The translations under genes and the position numbers were made by a program. Source: Planctomycetota bacterium (GTDB lineage: Bacteria > Planctomycetota > UBA1135 > UBA2386). From it: a stretch of 64,000 nucleotides of DNA. The stretch covers positions 42,105 to 106,104 of the forward strand of contig JAQCBR010000001.1 of assembly GCA_027621295.1 (NCBI GenBank). The letters run 5' to 3'. The notes under the pieces are model-generated. The model was given only the letters and a program-made list of their open reading frames with translations, was not told the DNA's origin and did no database searches. The stretch's first letter is position 1. Each line of letters begins with the position of its first letter. Of this stretch, positions 1 through 10,878 are shown in pieces.

Positions 1-114
1 CGCACGGGCTCCCGCAGCAGAGGGGAATGGGCTATTTCGCGCCGCCGTCCCTGCGTAGAGTCGCCCGCCCGGCGCCCACACGGGGGGCACCGCTCGCAGT
101 ACCCCAGCACGAAC

Positions 115-774
115 ATGGCTCAGAAGAAGAAGCCGGCGAAGAAGCCGGGCACGAAGTCTCCGAAGAAGTCGGCCGCCCGGACCGCAGCCAGGAAGCCGGC
201 TGCGAAGAAGCCGGCTGCGAAGAAGTCCGCAGCCAAGAAGTCCGCGTCCAAGAAGGCCGGTGCGCGCCAGCAGGCCGCGAAGCGGAGCGCGGGTCGCGAC
301 GCCGACCCGGTCGCCCAGATCCAGCGCGTGATCGACGTGATGGTCGAGGCGGGAGCGGTCGAGGTCGAGCTCGAGGACGCGGGGCTCAAGCTGCGGGTCC
401 GGCTGAAGGGCGACATGCCCATGCCGATGATGTCCTACGCTGCGCCAGCTCCGGTGCTCGGGGCTGCTCCGGCAGCAGGGGCCGCAGCTGCTGCCGCGCC
501 GGCGGCTGCAGCGCCCGCTGCGGACGATCCGCGTCGGAAGGTCTTCCAGTCGCCGATGGTCGGCACCTTCTACCGCTCGTCGTCGCCGGACTCCGACCCG
601 TTCGTCGGCGTCGGTGACCGCGTCGGGCCGGACCAGACGATCTGCATCCTCGAGGCGATGAAGGTCATGAACGAGATCAAGGCCGAGATGAGCGGCGAGA
701 TCGTCGAGGTGCTCGTCGAGAACGGCGAGCCGGTCGAGTTCGGGCAACCCCTGTTCGTCATCAAGGCCGACTGA
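115..774 (+). CDS. accB: Acetyl-CoA carboxylase biotin carboxyl carrier protein with Lys/Ala-rich N-terminal extension
   Basis: Biotinylation motif [21 protein letters not shown], followed 1 nt later by accC; N-terminus [13 protein letters not shown] repeats. Confidence 0.95.
   Translation: MAQKKKPAKKPGTKSPKKSAARTAARKPAAKKPAAKKSAAKKSASKKAGARQQAAKRSAGRDADPVAQIQRVIDVMVEAGAVEVELEDAGLKLRVRLKGDMPMPMMSYAAPAPVLGAAPAAGAAAAAAPAAAAPAADDPRRKVFQSPMVGTFYRSSSPDSDPFVGVGDRVGPDQTICILEAMKVMNEIKAEMSGEIVEVLVENGEPVEFGQPLFVIKAD
193..252 (+). repeat. Four 15-bp tandem units encoding [10 protein letters not shown] repeats inside accB
   Basis: aagccggctgcgaag x2 then aagtccgcagccaag, aagtccgcgtccaag, in frame. Confidence 0.9.
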
Positions 775-775
775 A

Positions 776-2122
776 GTGTTCCGACGCATCCTCATCGCCA
801 ACCGCGGGGAGATCGCCCTGCGGATCATGCGGGCCTGCAAGGAGCTCGGCATCGAGACCGTGGCCGTCTACTCCGAGGCGGACCGGGATCTGCTCCACCT
901 CCGGTACGCGGACGAGACGGTCTGCATCGGGCCAGCGCCCAGCGGGCAGAGCTACCTCAACATCCCTGCGCTGATCGCCGCCGCCGAGATCGCTGACGTC
1001 GAGGCGATCCACCCCGGCTACGGCTTCCTGTCGGAGAACGCGCACTTCGTCGAGGTCTGTCAGTCGTGCAACATCAAGTTCATCGGTCCGTCGCCCGAGA
1101 CCATCGCGGCGGTCGGTGACAAGGTCCGCGCGAAGGAGATCGCCCGCGAGGCGGGTGTCCAGGGCGTGCCCGGCAGCGACGGTCCGGTCGAGTCCGAGCA
1201 GGATGCGCTCGCGGTCGCGCGCCGGATCGGATTCCCGGTGCTGATCAAGGCGGCCGCGGGCGGCGGTGGACGCGGCATGCGCGTCGCGCACAACGACGTG
1301 AGTCTGGTCAACGGCTACCACTCGGCCCGCGCCGAGGCGGAGGGCGCGTTCAAGAATTCGACGGTCTACATCGAGAAGTACGTCGACCGTCCGCGCCACG
1401 TCGAGATCCAGATCATCGCCGACATGCACGGCAACGTCGTGCACCTCGGTGAGCGTGACTGCTCGATGCAGCGTCGCCACCAGAAGCTCGTCGAGGAGAG
1501 TCCGTGCCCGGTGCTCGACGAGGACACCCGGCGGCGCATGGGTGAGGCGGCTGTCCGGCTGGCGCGCGCGTCGGGCTACTACTCCGCGGGCACCGTCGAG
1601 TTCCTCCTCGACCGCGACGGCAACTTCTACTTCATCGAGGTGAACTCCCGGATCCAGGTCGAGCACCCGGTCACCGAGGAGGTCACCGGCGTGGACCTGA
1701 TCCGCGAGATGATCCGCGTCGCCGCCGGCGAGAAGCTGTCGTTCACGCAGGACGACATCCGACCGAAGGGGCACGCGATCGAGTTCCGGATCAACGCCGA
1801 GGACCCGGAGTCGAACTTCAAGCCGAGCCCGGGGCTGATCGAGACGCTGATCCCGCCGTCGGGTCCCGGCGTGCGTTGGGACAGCCATGCCTACCAGGGC
1901 TACCGCGTCCCGCCGCACTACGACTCGATGGTCGCCAAGCTCATCGTCCACCGGGCCACTCGTCAGGAGGCCCTGGCGACCGCGCGCCGAGCGCTCGAGG
2001 AGATGCAGATCGACGGGATCAAGACGACCCGGAGTCTGTTCCTCCGCGTGCTCGAGCACAGCGACTTCATCCACGGCAACATCGACACCGGGTTCATCGA
2101 CCGCTTCTTCGGGCAGCGATGA
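776..2122 (+). CDS. accC: Acetyl-CoA carboxylase biotin carboxylase subunit
   Basis: [49 protein letters not shown] start. Confidence 0.97.
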   Translation: MFRRILIANRGEIALRIMRACKELGIETVAVYSEADRDLLHLRYADETVCIGPAPSGQSYLNIPALIAAAEIADVEAIHPGYGFLSENAHFVEVCQSCNIKFIGPSPETIAAVGDKVRAKEIAREAGVQGVPGSDGPVESEQDALAVARRIGFPVLIKAAAGGGGRGMRVAHNDVSLVNGYHSARAEAEGAFKNSTVYIEKYVDRPRHVEIQIIADMHGNVVHLGERDCSMQRRHQKLVEESPCPVLDEDTRRRMGEAAVRLARASGYYSAGTVEFLLDRDGNFYFIEVNSRIQVEHPVTEEVTGVDLIREMIRVAAGEKLSFTQDDIRPKGHAIEFRINAEDPESNFKPSPGLIETLIPPSGPGVRWDSHAYQGYRVPPHYDSMVAKLIVHRATRQEALATARRALEEMQIDGIKTTRSLFLRVLEHSDFIHGNIDTGFIDRFFGQR

Positions 2123-2171
2123 TGAACATGCGGCGTGCGATCCCCGCCCGGCACGCTGCGGAGGTGCCCGC

Positions 2172-2858
2172 GTGGCGGGTCGGCGCGACCTGAGGAGCCT
2201 CGCAGGTCGCGCGCTGCTCGTCGCGAACCTCCTCGCGGCGCTCTCGGCCGCAGTCTTCGTGGTGCTGATCCACGTGGCGCCCGGGCCGATGAGTCTGCCT
2301 GCCCACGCCGAGCCGGGGCCCTTCCGACTCGCGGTGCGCGGGGACGATGCGATCCTCCTGCTGCCGATCTGCGCGGTTGCGCTGCTCCTCGCGGACTTCC
2401 TCTGGGTGGTCTACGGCAGCCCTGGCGGTTCGCCCGTCACGCACGTCACCAGCGACACCGCAGCAGGTCCGGTCCGGGTCTCGCGGGATGCGCTCGAGGC
2501 GGGACTCCGGTCCGCGGGCGAGGCGGTGGCCGATGTCTCGCGCGTTCGCGTCGGGATCGAGGTCGCCGGCCCGCTCGGCAAGCGGGTGGTCGGCCGCGCG
2601 CAGTTCTTCGCCCCGGAAGGAGCGTCGATCCCGGACGTGAGCCAGCGGCTCCGCAAGGCGCTCCAGAAGCGGTTCGAGGAGATGGTGCGGCTGTCCGACG
2701 GCCACCGGCTGGAATGGGACGTCGAGTTCGGCGGCTTCCAGGGCAGGCGCAGCCGCAGGCCCGGTGAGGATCCGATGGCGTCGGAGGGTTCGGATGATCC
2801 GGAGGTGCCGTTCACCGGCCCGCGTTATCCGATCGATGAGGACGTCCGCGGCGGCTGA
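2172..2858 (+). CDS. Membrane protein, two N-terminal TM helices plus Asp23/AmaP-like domain
   Basis: GTG start within longer ORF; two hydrophobic segments; VRVGIEVAGPLGKRVVGRAQFFAPEGASIPDVSQRLRKALQKRFEEM. Confidence 0.6.
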   Translation: MAGRRDLRSLAGRALLVANLLAALSAAVFVVLIHVAPGPMSLPAHAEPGPFRLAVRGDDAILLLPICAVALLLADFLWVVYGSPGGSPVTHVTSDTAAGPVRVSRDALEAGLRSAGEAVADVSRVRVGIEVAGPLGKRVVGRAQFFAPEGASIPDVSQRLRKALQKRFEEMVRLSDGHRLEWDVEFGGFQGRRSRRPGEDPMASEGSDDPEVPFTGPRYPIDEDVRGG

Positions 2859-2942
2859 CGCCCCGCGCGGCGGGAGGCGCGGACACGTTCTGGCGGAATT
2901 CGCCAGTTCGATAGGTTGTCCTGCCGAAAGAGAGGGCGGAGC

Positions 2943-2984
2943 ATGGCGCGCCCTCGCCGCCCTCTCCGGACCAGGATCACCTGA
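2943..2984 (+). CDS. Possible 13-aa upstream ORF (MARPRRPLRTRIT)
   Basis: ATG after purine-rich gggcggagc; TGA overlaps ATG of next gene (TGATG). Confidence 0.35.
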   Translation: MARPRRPLRTRIT

Positions 2985-4054
2985 TGCAACTCCTGCAGGA
3001 TCGAGCGCTCCGAATGACCCTCTGCGCGGCCATGGGCCTCGCCGGGTTCGCGTCGTCCCAGGAGCGCAATCTCTACGACCCCTGGGCACCGCGTCAGCAG
3101 GCGCAGGAGCCCGTGCAGCAGCCGCCGCTCCTGCCGAACCCGCTCGATATCCTGCTGAAGGGCGAGGTGGTGCACCCGCGCTTCGCGGGCAACCCAGCGG
3201 AGCAGGGACTGGGCGGTCTGCCGTTCCTCACACCTCCGGGCTTCGGCGCGTATCCCGGCGGGCAGTTCGCCGTTCCGTTCCGCGACGCGCCGGTCGGCGT
3301 CGCGACCGCGCCGATGGTGGCGCGTTCGCCGAACGCCTGGCCGACCTGGCTCCCCGAGGAGTCGAGCGTCGGCGGTGAAGATGGATTCACGCCGGACGTC
3401 GCGATCATCGCCCAGACGAACGACTACGTGTGGGTCCTCGAGCCCGACGAGACCGCGTTCACTCCGCTCGCCTACTGGGACCGCTATCGGGTGGTTCCGA
3501 CGGGCACGGCGCTCGACGTCCGCGGCGGGGGACAGTTCTCGATCGCATTCCAGCGCGGCTCGGTCGTGCGCTCGCTAGGCGCGGCTCGCGCGGTGCTCGA
3601 GCGGCTCGACGAGGAGGTGACGGCGGTGGGCTTCGACCACTTGAGCCGCGTCATCGTCGTGGCCGGGGAGCGGCCCGTCCGCGTGCGGATCGGGCGTGCC
3701 GGCGCGGTCGAGGCGGTCTCGTGCCGGCTCTCGGTCGCGCGTGATGGGGGGCTCGTCCACGTCGTCAACCTCGGGCCAGGGCAGGCCCGGTTCGACCTCG
3801 GCGACCGCACGATCGACCTGGGCCGGGGGTTCCGTATCAGCGTGATTCCCGACCTGCCGCCGGAGGGACCGAGTCTGGAGCTCGGTCTGCGCGGCGATCT
3901 CCAGACCAGCCGGGACGGGCGCGTGCTGCGCGCGGTCGCCGGCGCAGCGGGTGGGTCGCTCGACTGGAGCGGCGCCCGATTCGAACTCCCGCGCGGATCC
4001 AACCTCGTGGTGGACCCGCTCGCTGGCAGCGCATTCCCCGAAGGACGTCCTTGA
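2984..4054 (+). CDS. Hypothetical secreted protein
   Basis: ORF with N-terminal hydrophobic segment; no recognised family. Confidence 0.6.
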   Translation: MQLLQDRALRMTLCAAMGLAGFASSQERNLYDPWAPRQQAQEPVQQPPLLPNPLDILLKGEVVHPRFAGNPAEQGLGGLPFLTPPGFGAYPGGQFAVPFRDAPVGVATAPMVARSPNAWPTWLPEESSVGGEDGFTPDVAIIAQTNDYVWVLEPDETAFTPLAYWDRYRVVPTGTALDVRGGGQFSIAFQRGSVVRSLGAARAVLERLDEEVTAVGFDHLSRVIVVAGERPVRVRIGRAGAVEAVSCRLSVARDGGLVHVVNLGPGQARFDLGDRTIDLGRGFRISVIPDLPPEGPSLELGLRGDLQTSRDGRVLRAVAGAAGGSLDWSGARFELPRGSNLVVDPLAGSAFPEGRP

Positions 4055-4065
4055 ACGAGAGCGAC

Positions 4066-5040
<975 letters not shown>

Positions 5041-5146
5041 TCCTGGGTTCTGCCGCCCCGAAGTGGACTCGGCGGGGAGGCACGGCAAAGATGCGCGGTT
5101 CCCCGGGTGACGGATGTCCCGGGGATTCCGCATCGTCCAGAGTCCC

Positions 5147-6118
5147 ATGCAGACCGTCCTGGTCACCGGCGGCGCCGGTTTCATCGGCAGCCATGTTGCG
5201 CTCCGGCTCCTCGCCGAGGGGCGTTGTGTCCGCATCCTCGACAACTTCGATCCGTTCTACGCCGAATCGATCAAGCGGCGGAACGTCGAGCAGGCGAAGG
5301 CCGTGGGTGGGTCTGCGTTCGAGCTCGTCGAGGGAGACTTCCGCGATCCCTCGACCTGTGCGCAGGCCCTCGAAGGAGTCGATGCGGTGCTCCACCTGGG
5401 TGCTCTCGCCGGCGTGCGCCCGTCGATCGAGCAGCCGATCCGCTACATGGACGTGAACGTGACCGGCACGCAGACGTTGCTCTCGGCGGTCGCCGCGCGG
5501 AGCACGTCGATGCCGGTGGTCTTCGCGAGTTCTTCGTCAGTCTACGGCGGCAACACCAAGGTCCCCTACGCGGAGACCGATCCGGTCGACCATCCGGTCT
5601 CGCCCTACGCGGCGTCCAAGAAGGCGGGGGAAGTCGTCTGCTCGACGCACCACCACCTGTACGGCAACCCGGTCACCTGCCTCCGGTTCTTCACCGTCTA
5701 CGGCCCCGGCCAGCGGCCGGAGATGGCGATCCACAAGTTCGCGCGGCTCCTGGTCTCCGGCGAGCCGATCCCGATGTTCGGCGACGGATCGACGCGGCGG
5801 GACTACACCTTCGTCGACGACATCGTCGATGGAGTGGTGACGGCGCTCGACCGCGCCTCGGGCTACCGCATCTACAACATCGGAGGTTCCCGGACGACCG
5901 AACTCGGCACGCTGATCGCGACGATGGAGGAGGTCTTCGGCAAGAAGGCCGTCATCGAACGGCTGCCCGAGCAGCCGGGTGACGTGAAGCAGACCTGGGC
6001 TGACGCCTCGCTCCTCCAACGCGACCTGGGCTTCGTGCCCCGCATCGACATCCGGGAAGGACTGACCCGTTTCGCAGCCTGGTACCTCGCGGAGAGGGCC
6101 GCAGGAAGACTCGCATGA
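5147..6118 (+). CDS. NAD-dependent epimerase/dehydratase (GalE/UDP-glucuronate epimerase-like)
   Basis: [46 protein letters not shown]; alternative ATG 5114. Confidence 0.9.
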   Translation: MQTVLVTGGAGFIGSHVALRLLAEGRCVRILDNFDPFYAESIKRRNVEQAKAVGGSAFELVEGDFRDPSTCAQALEGVDAVLHLGALAGVRPSIEQPIRYMDVNVTGTQTLLSAVAARSTSMPVVFASSSSVYGGNTKVPYAETDPVDHPVSPYAASKKAGEVVCSTHHHLYGNPVTCLRFFTVYGPGQRPEMAIHKFARLLVSGEPIPMFGDGSTRRDYTFVDDIVDGVVTALDRASGYRIYNIGGSRTTELGTLIATMEEVFGKKAVIERLPEQPGDVKQTWADASLLQRDLGFVPRIDIREGLTRFAAWYLAERAAGRLA

Positions 6119-7089
6119 CCGCAGCAGATCAGAAGCGCTATCTCGTCACCGGTGGTGCCGGTTTCATCGGCTCCCACATGACCGAGCACATGCTCGGGCT
6201 GGGCAGGTCGGTGACCGTCCTCGACAACTTCGCGACCGGCAAGCGGGAGAACCTCGACCAAGCGCTGGCCGCGGTCGGCGGCGACGCCGCGTCGAGGCTC
6301 GAGGTCGTCGAGGGCTGCATCACGAACCCGGACGACGTCGCGCGCGCGTGTGAGGGCGTCTCGGGCATCGTCCACCTGGCCGCCCTCCCGTCGGTGGTGC
6401 GGAGCGTCGAGGCGCCTGTCGAGTCACACCACCACAACGTGACCGGCGCGGTCCACGTGCTCGACGCGGCGCGCCAGCGTGGCCTGAAGGTCGTCTACGC
6501 CGGCTCGTCGTCGGCCTACGGCGACCAGGACACGGACTTCAAGCACGAGGACCTGCGCGAGGACCCGCTGTCGCCGTACGCGGCCAGCAAGCTCGCGTGC
6601 GAGCTGTACTGCCGGTCGTTCGCCCGCGTCTACGGGCTGCCGATCGTCGTCACGCGCTTCTTCAACGTGTTCGGCCCGCGCCAGGTGCCGGACAGCCCGT
6701 ACTCGGGCGTGGTCGCCGCGTTCTGCTTCGCGCTGCTGCAGGGCCGCGCGCCGCGGATCGACGGGGACGGTTCGCAGTCCCGCGACTTCACCTACGTGAA
6801 GGACGTGGCGAGGGGCGTGACGATGGCGCTCGAGGCCGAGACCAGCGGCTGCCAGACCGTGAACCTCGCCTGTGCGGGCAACCACTCGGTGCTCAGCCTG
6901 TTCGAGATCCTGCGCAGCCAGGCAGGGGTCGACGTCGAGCCGGTCCACGGCCCGTCCCGCACCGGCGACGTGATGCACTCGCGGGCTGCCATCGATCGAA
7001 TCCGCGACCTGATCGGCTTCGAGCCGGAGTACACGTTCGAGGAGGGGCTCGCGCGGACGTTCGACTGGTACCGCGTGACCTATGCCTGA
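6115..7089 (+). CDS. NAD-dependent epimerase/dehydratase
   Basis: [43 protein letters not shown] overlap with upstream gene. Confidence 0.9.
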   Translation: MTAADQKRYLVTGGAGFIGSHMTEHMLGLGRSVTVLDNFATGKRENLDQALAAVGGDAASRLEVVEGCITNPDDVARACEGVSGIVHLAALPSVVRSVEAPVESHHHNVTGAVHVLDAARQRGLKVVYAGSSSAYGDQDTDFKHEDLREDPLSPYAASKLACELYCRSFARVYGLPIVVTRFFNVFGPRQVPDSPYSGVVAAFCFALLQGRAPRIDGDGSQSRDFTYVKDVARGVTMALEAETSGCQTVNLACAGNHSVLSLFEILRSQAGVDVEPVHGPSRTGDVMHSRAAIDRIRDLIGFEPEYTFEEGLARTFDWYRVTYA

Positions 7090-7132
7090 GCAGCTCCCTC
7101 GAGCGCACTCATCCCCGCAAGGGCAGTCTCCC

Positions 7133-7870
7133 ATGAAAGGCGTCATCCTCGCTGGTGGACTCGGCAGTCGGCTCTACCCGCTGACCAAGATCACCAACAA
7201 GCATCTGCTGCCGGTCTACGACCGGCCGATGATCCACTATCCGATCCAGTGCCTGATCAACGCGGGGATCACCGACATCCTCGTGGTCACCGGCGGCAAC
7301 TCCGCGGGAGACTTCCTGCAGCTGCTCGGCAACGGTTCGGATTTCGGACTGAAGGGGATCAACTACACGTATCAGCAGGGTGAGGGCGGGATCGCAGATG
7401 CGCTGTCGCTGGCCGAGCACTTCGCGGAGGGTGAGCCGATCGCGGTCGTGCTCGGCGACAACCTGATCGAGGGCAACATCCGCCAGGCGGTCGAGGACTT
7501 CCGGGCGCAGGGCGGCGGCGCGAAGATCCTGCTCAAGGAGGTCCACGACCCCGAGCGCTTCGGCGTCGCGTCCTTGGACGAGGCAGGGCGGGTGCTCCGC
7601 ATCGTCGAGAAGCCGCAGCAGCCGGAGACGAACCTCGCGGTGATCGGTATCTACCTGTACGACGCGCGGGTGTTCGACTTCATCGGTCGGCTCGAGCCCT
7701 CGGCCCGCGGCGAGCTGGAGATCACCGACGTCAACAACTTCTACATCGACGACGGCTCGATGACCGCAGAGGTCCTGAACGGCTGGTGGACCGATGCCGG
7801 CACGTTCGAGTCGCTGCTCCGCGCCAGCAACATGGTTGCGCAGGGCGGCGCGAACCGCATGGACCTCTGA
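7133..7870 (+). CDS. rmlA: Glucose-1-phosphate thymidylyltransferase
   Basis: MKGVILAGGLGSRLYPLTKITNKHLLPVYDRPMIHYPIQ. Confidence 0.92.
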   Translation: MKGVILAGGLGSRLYPLTKITNKHLLPVYDRPMIHYPIQCLINAGITDILVVTGGNSAGDFLQLLGNGSDFGLKGINYTYQQGEGGIADALSLAEHFAEGEPIAVVLGDNLIEGNIRQAVEDFRAQGGGAKILLKEVHDPERFGVASLDEAGRVLRIVEKPQQPETNLAVIGIYLYDARVFDFIGRLEPSARGELEITDVNNFYIDDGSMTAEVLNGWWTDAGTFESLLRASNMVAQGGANRMDL

Positions 7871-7882
7871 ATCGCGGGTCCT

Positions 7883-8761
7883 ATGACGATCGTCCTGGTG
7901 ACGGGTGCGGGCGGTCAGCTCGGGCGCGCCGTGGTCGATGCGGCGGCACTGCGTGGCTTCGCGGTCGTCGGCCTCGATCGCGCGGCGATGCCGGTCGAGA
8001 ATGCGGACCTCGTGCGGGAGCAGGTCGCTCGTCACCGCCCTGACTGCGTGGTGCACTGTGCGGCCTGGACCGATGTGGACGGCTGCGAAGCCGACCCGAC
8101 CCGCGCGGACCGCGTGAACGGTCACGCGACCGCCTACGTGGCGGAAGCGTGTCGAGCGGTGGACGCGCGGCTCCTCGCGGTGAGCACCGACTACGTGTTC
8201 GCCGGGCTGGCGCCCAAGGGGGCCGACGGTCACTCCAGGGCGTTCGTTACTGATGACTGTGTCGACCCGGAGTCCTCCTACGGGCGCAGCAAGCTGCTTG
8301 GGGAACAGGCCGTGCTCCGCGCCCCGCTCGACCTCGGCTTCTGCGTCGTCCGCACCAGCTGGGTCTTCGGGCCGGGTGGGCGGAACTTCCCGGGCGCGAT
8401 CCTCGCGCGTGCGCGGAGCGGTCAGCCGCTTCGCGTCGTCGACGACCAGATCGGCTGCCCGACATACGCGGTGGACCTCGCCGAGGCTCTGCTCGACCTC
8501 GCGGTCTCGGACCGGGCGTCCGGTGTCTACCATGCCGCGAACGAAGGCGTCGTGTCCTGGCACGGCTTCGCGGTCGAACTCCTGCGGCAGGCCGGGCTCG
8601 ACGTGGAGGTCGGCACGATGACGACCGCCGAACTCGGCCGCCCCGCTCCTCGGCCAGCGTGGTCGGCCCTCGACTGCTCGAAACTCACCGCGCTGCGCGG
8701 CCGTCCGCTGCCTCCCTGGCAGGACGCCGTCGCGCGCTACCTCTCGAAGGAATCGAAGTGA
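7883..8761 (+). CDS. rmlD: dTDP-4-dehydrorhamnose reductase
   Basis: TGAGGQLGRAV, AAWTDVDGCE, STDYVFAG, RTSWVFGPGGRNF. Confidence 0.92.
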   Translation: MTIVLVTGAGGQLGRAVVDAAALRGFAVVGLDRAAMPVENADLVREQVARHRPDCVVHCAAWTDVDGCEADPTRADRVNGHATAYVAEACRAVDARLLAVSTDYVFAGLAPKGADGHSRAFVTDDCVDPESSYGRSKLLGEQAVLRAPLDLGFCVVRTSWVFGPGGRNFPGAILARARSGQPLRVVDDQIGCPTYAVDLAEALLDLAVSDRASGVYHAANEGVVSWHGFAVELLRQAGLDVEVGTMTTAELGRPAPRPAWSALDCSKLTALRGRPLPPWQDAVARYLSKESK

Positions 8762-9777
8762 CCAAGATCCTCGTCACCGGCGGCGCCGGGTTCATCGGCT
8801 CGAACTTCGTGCGGCTCCTGCTCGAGCGGGGCGGCACCGAGGTGGTGAACCTCGATGCGCTCACCTACGCCGGCAACCTCGAGAACCTGTCCGAGATCGA
8901 GGGCGAGCCGGGCTACACCTTCGTCCGCGGGGACATCCGCGACGTCGGGGCGATGGATGCGGTGTTCGCCGCGCACCGACCGGAGGTCGTCGTCCACTTC
9001 GCGGCCGAGAGCCACGTCGACCGTTCGGTGCTCGATGCGACCGAATTCGTGCAGACCAACGTCGTCGGCACGCAGGTCTTGCTCGACGTCAGCCGTCGCC
9101 ACGGCGTCGGTCGCTTCGTCCACGTCAGCACCGACGAGGTGTACGGGAGTCTGGGACCGACCGGCCGTTTCACCGAGGACTCGCCGCTCCAGCCGAACTC
9201 CCCGTATTCGGCGAGCAAGACCGCGAGTGACCTCCTCGTGCGCGCCGCCTACCACACGCACGGCCAGGACGTCGTCACGACCCGCTGCTCGAACAACTAC
9301 GGCCCGTACCAGTTCCCGGAGAAGCTGATCCCGCTGATGATCGCGAACGCGCTCGAGGGGAAGGAGCTGCCGGTGTACGGGGACGGCAAGAACGTCCGCG
9401 ACTGGATCCACGTCCGCGACCACTGCGAGGCGGTGGCCGAGGTCATGGCCCGGGGCCGGTCCGGCGAGGTCTACAACATCGGCGGGGACTCGGAGCGCGA
9501 GAACCTCCACGTCGTCCGCGAGATCCTCAGGCTCGCCGGCCGCGGCGAGGAGCTGATCCGCTACGTGAAGGACCGCCCCGGCCACGACCGGCGCTACGCG
9601 ATCGATCCGACCCGGATGCGCGACGAGCTGGGCTGGCGTCCGAAGGAGACGTTCGAGTCCGGGCTGGAGGCCACGTTCGGATGGTACGTCGCGCAGCGCG
9701 AGTGGTGGGAGCGGGTCCGCTCCGGCGCCTACCGGGACTACTACGAGCGCCAGTACGGCGGGCGCGCGGACGCCTGA
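8758..9777 (+). CDS. rmlB: dTDP-glucose 4,6-dehydratase
   Basis: [59 protein letters not shown] start overlapping rmlD stop. Confidence 0.95.
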   Translation: MTKILVTGGAGFIGSNFVRLLLERGGTEVVNLDALTYAGNLENLSEIEGEPGYTFVRGDIRDVGAMDAVFAAHRPEVVVHFAAESHVDRSVLDATEFVQTNVVGTQVLLDVSRRHGVGRFVHVSTDEVYGSLGPTGRFTEDSPLQPNSPYSASKTASDLLVRAAYHTHGQDVVTTRCSNNYGPYQFPEKLIPLMIANALEGKELPVYGDGKNVRDWIHVRDHCEAVAEVMARGRSGEVYNIGGDSERENLHVVREILRLAGRGEELIRYVKDRPGHDRRYAIDPTRMRDELGWRPKETFESGLEATFGWYVAQREWWERVRSGAYRDYYERQYGGRADA

Positions 9778-9780
9778 GGT

Positions 9781-9813
9781 CGGCGGCGCTCCGGCGGCGC
9801 TCCGGCGGCGCTC
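9781..9813 (+). repeat. Three perfect 11-bp tandem copies of cggcggcgctc
   Basis: Direct reading of sequence just after rmlB stop. Confidence 0.9.
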
Positions 9814-9971
9814 CGACGGGTCGCCGTCGAGCCGGAGGCGGGGTTCGCCTAGGCCTCGGGCGTCCCGATCCGATCCCAGCGGATCAGTGGATCGCGAAGC
9901 GCCTGCACCGCCCGAAGTTCCGTTCCAGTGCTGGGGCGGGCGGCGCCGATGATCGCAGGGAGGCCCGGTCT

Positions 9972-9999
9972 TTGCGGTTGACCGGACCCTACCTAGGAT
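9972..9999 (+). promoter_or_regulatory. Candidate promoter TTGCGG-16-TAGGAT, 8 nt before ATG of export lipoprotein
   Basis: Direct reading; fits recurrent TANNNT/start-codon spacing in this window. Confidence 0.5.
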
Positions 10000-10007
10000 C
10001 ACGACGC

Positions 10008-10874
10008 ATGGGCAGCGCAGCACGACAGACCGGGAATCCAGAGCCAGCGCGGACACAAGGCCTGTTCCGCTGGCTCGCACTTGCGGCGCTGGCGCCACTG
10101 CTGATCGGCTGCACCACGGTCGAGGACCAGCGCATCCGCCAGTACCTGCACGAGAAGGGCTTCGGCACGCGCGCCGAGGGTGTTGCGAGCGCCGAGAACT
10201 ATGTGATGGGCGGGGACCAGGTCCAGTTCATCATCGACCCGAACGTCTACCTGCAGCCCGGTTTCGAGCAGCTCTACATCCTGTCCGCGCCGCAGCCGGT
10301 GCAGATCGACGGGACGATCTTCGTGCCCTACGTCGGGCCGGTCTTCGTGCTCGGTCTCAAGGAGCAGGAGCTCGCGTCCCTGGTCGCGCTCCAGCTCGAA
10401 GCGATCCGCTCGCACCCGGTCCAGCTCCAGGCGCGGATCGTCAGCACGGGCAAGGGCTTCTACATGTTCGGCGAGGTCGACCGCTCGGCGCGGTTCATCC
10501 CGATGACGAACGGGGACCTGACGCTGCTCGACGTGATGGCACGGGCGCCGGTCACCGACCTCGCGAACATGGGGCGCATCAAGGTGATCAAGCCGGACGC
10601 GCAGAATCCGCTGGCGATGGTCGTCAACGTCCGCGAGATCGTCGAGACGGGCTACACGACGTTCAACCTGCGGATCGAGAACCAGGACATCATCTACGTC
10701 CCCCCGACCTTCTTCGGACACATCAGCCGCTTCCTCGAGAAGCTGCTCCAGCCGATCGCCGCCGTGAGCCAGGTCGCCTTCGGCGCCAGCTTCGCGCGGT
10801 CGAGCATCGACTATCTGCTCTACGACGAGGCGGACTCCCTGCTGTTCCGTGGCCGCGGACAAAGGCGGTTCTGA
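10008..10874 (+). CDS. Polysaccharide biosynthesis/export (Wza-like) lipoprotein
   Basis: Lipobox LLIGCTTV; polysaccharide-export/SLBB-type sequence; upstream of chain-length protein. Confidence 0.85.
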   Translation: MGSAARQTGNPEPARTQGLFRWLALAALAPLLIGCTTVEDQRIRQYLHEKGFGTRAEGVASAENYVMGGDQVQFIIDPNVYLQPGFEQLYILSAPQPVQIDGTIFVPYVGPVFVLGLKEQELASLVALQLEAIRSHPVQLQARIVSTGKGFYMFGEVDRSARFIPMTNGDLTLLDVMARAPVTDLANMGRIKVIKPDAQNPLAMVVNVREIVETGYTTFNLRIENQDIIYVPPTFFGHISRFLEKLLQPIAAVSQVAFGASFARSSIDYLLYDEADSLLFRGRGQRRF

Positions 10875-10878
10875 AGCC

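Noticed and set aside
193-252. CRISPR-like short repeat series
   Set aside because: In-frame 15-bp coding repeats for KPAAK, no spacers.
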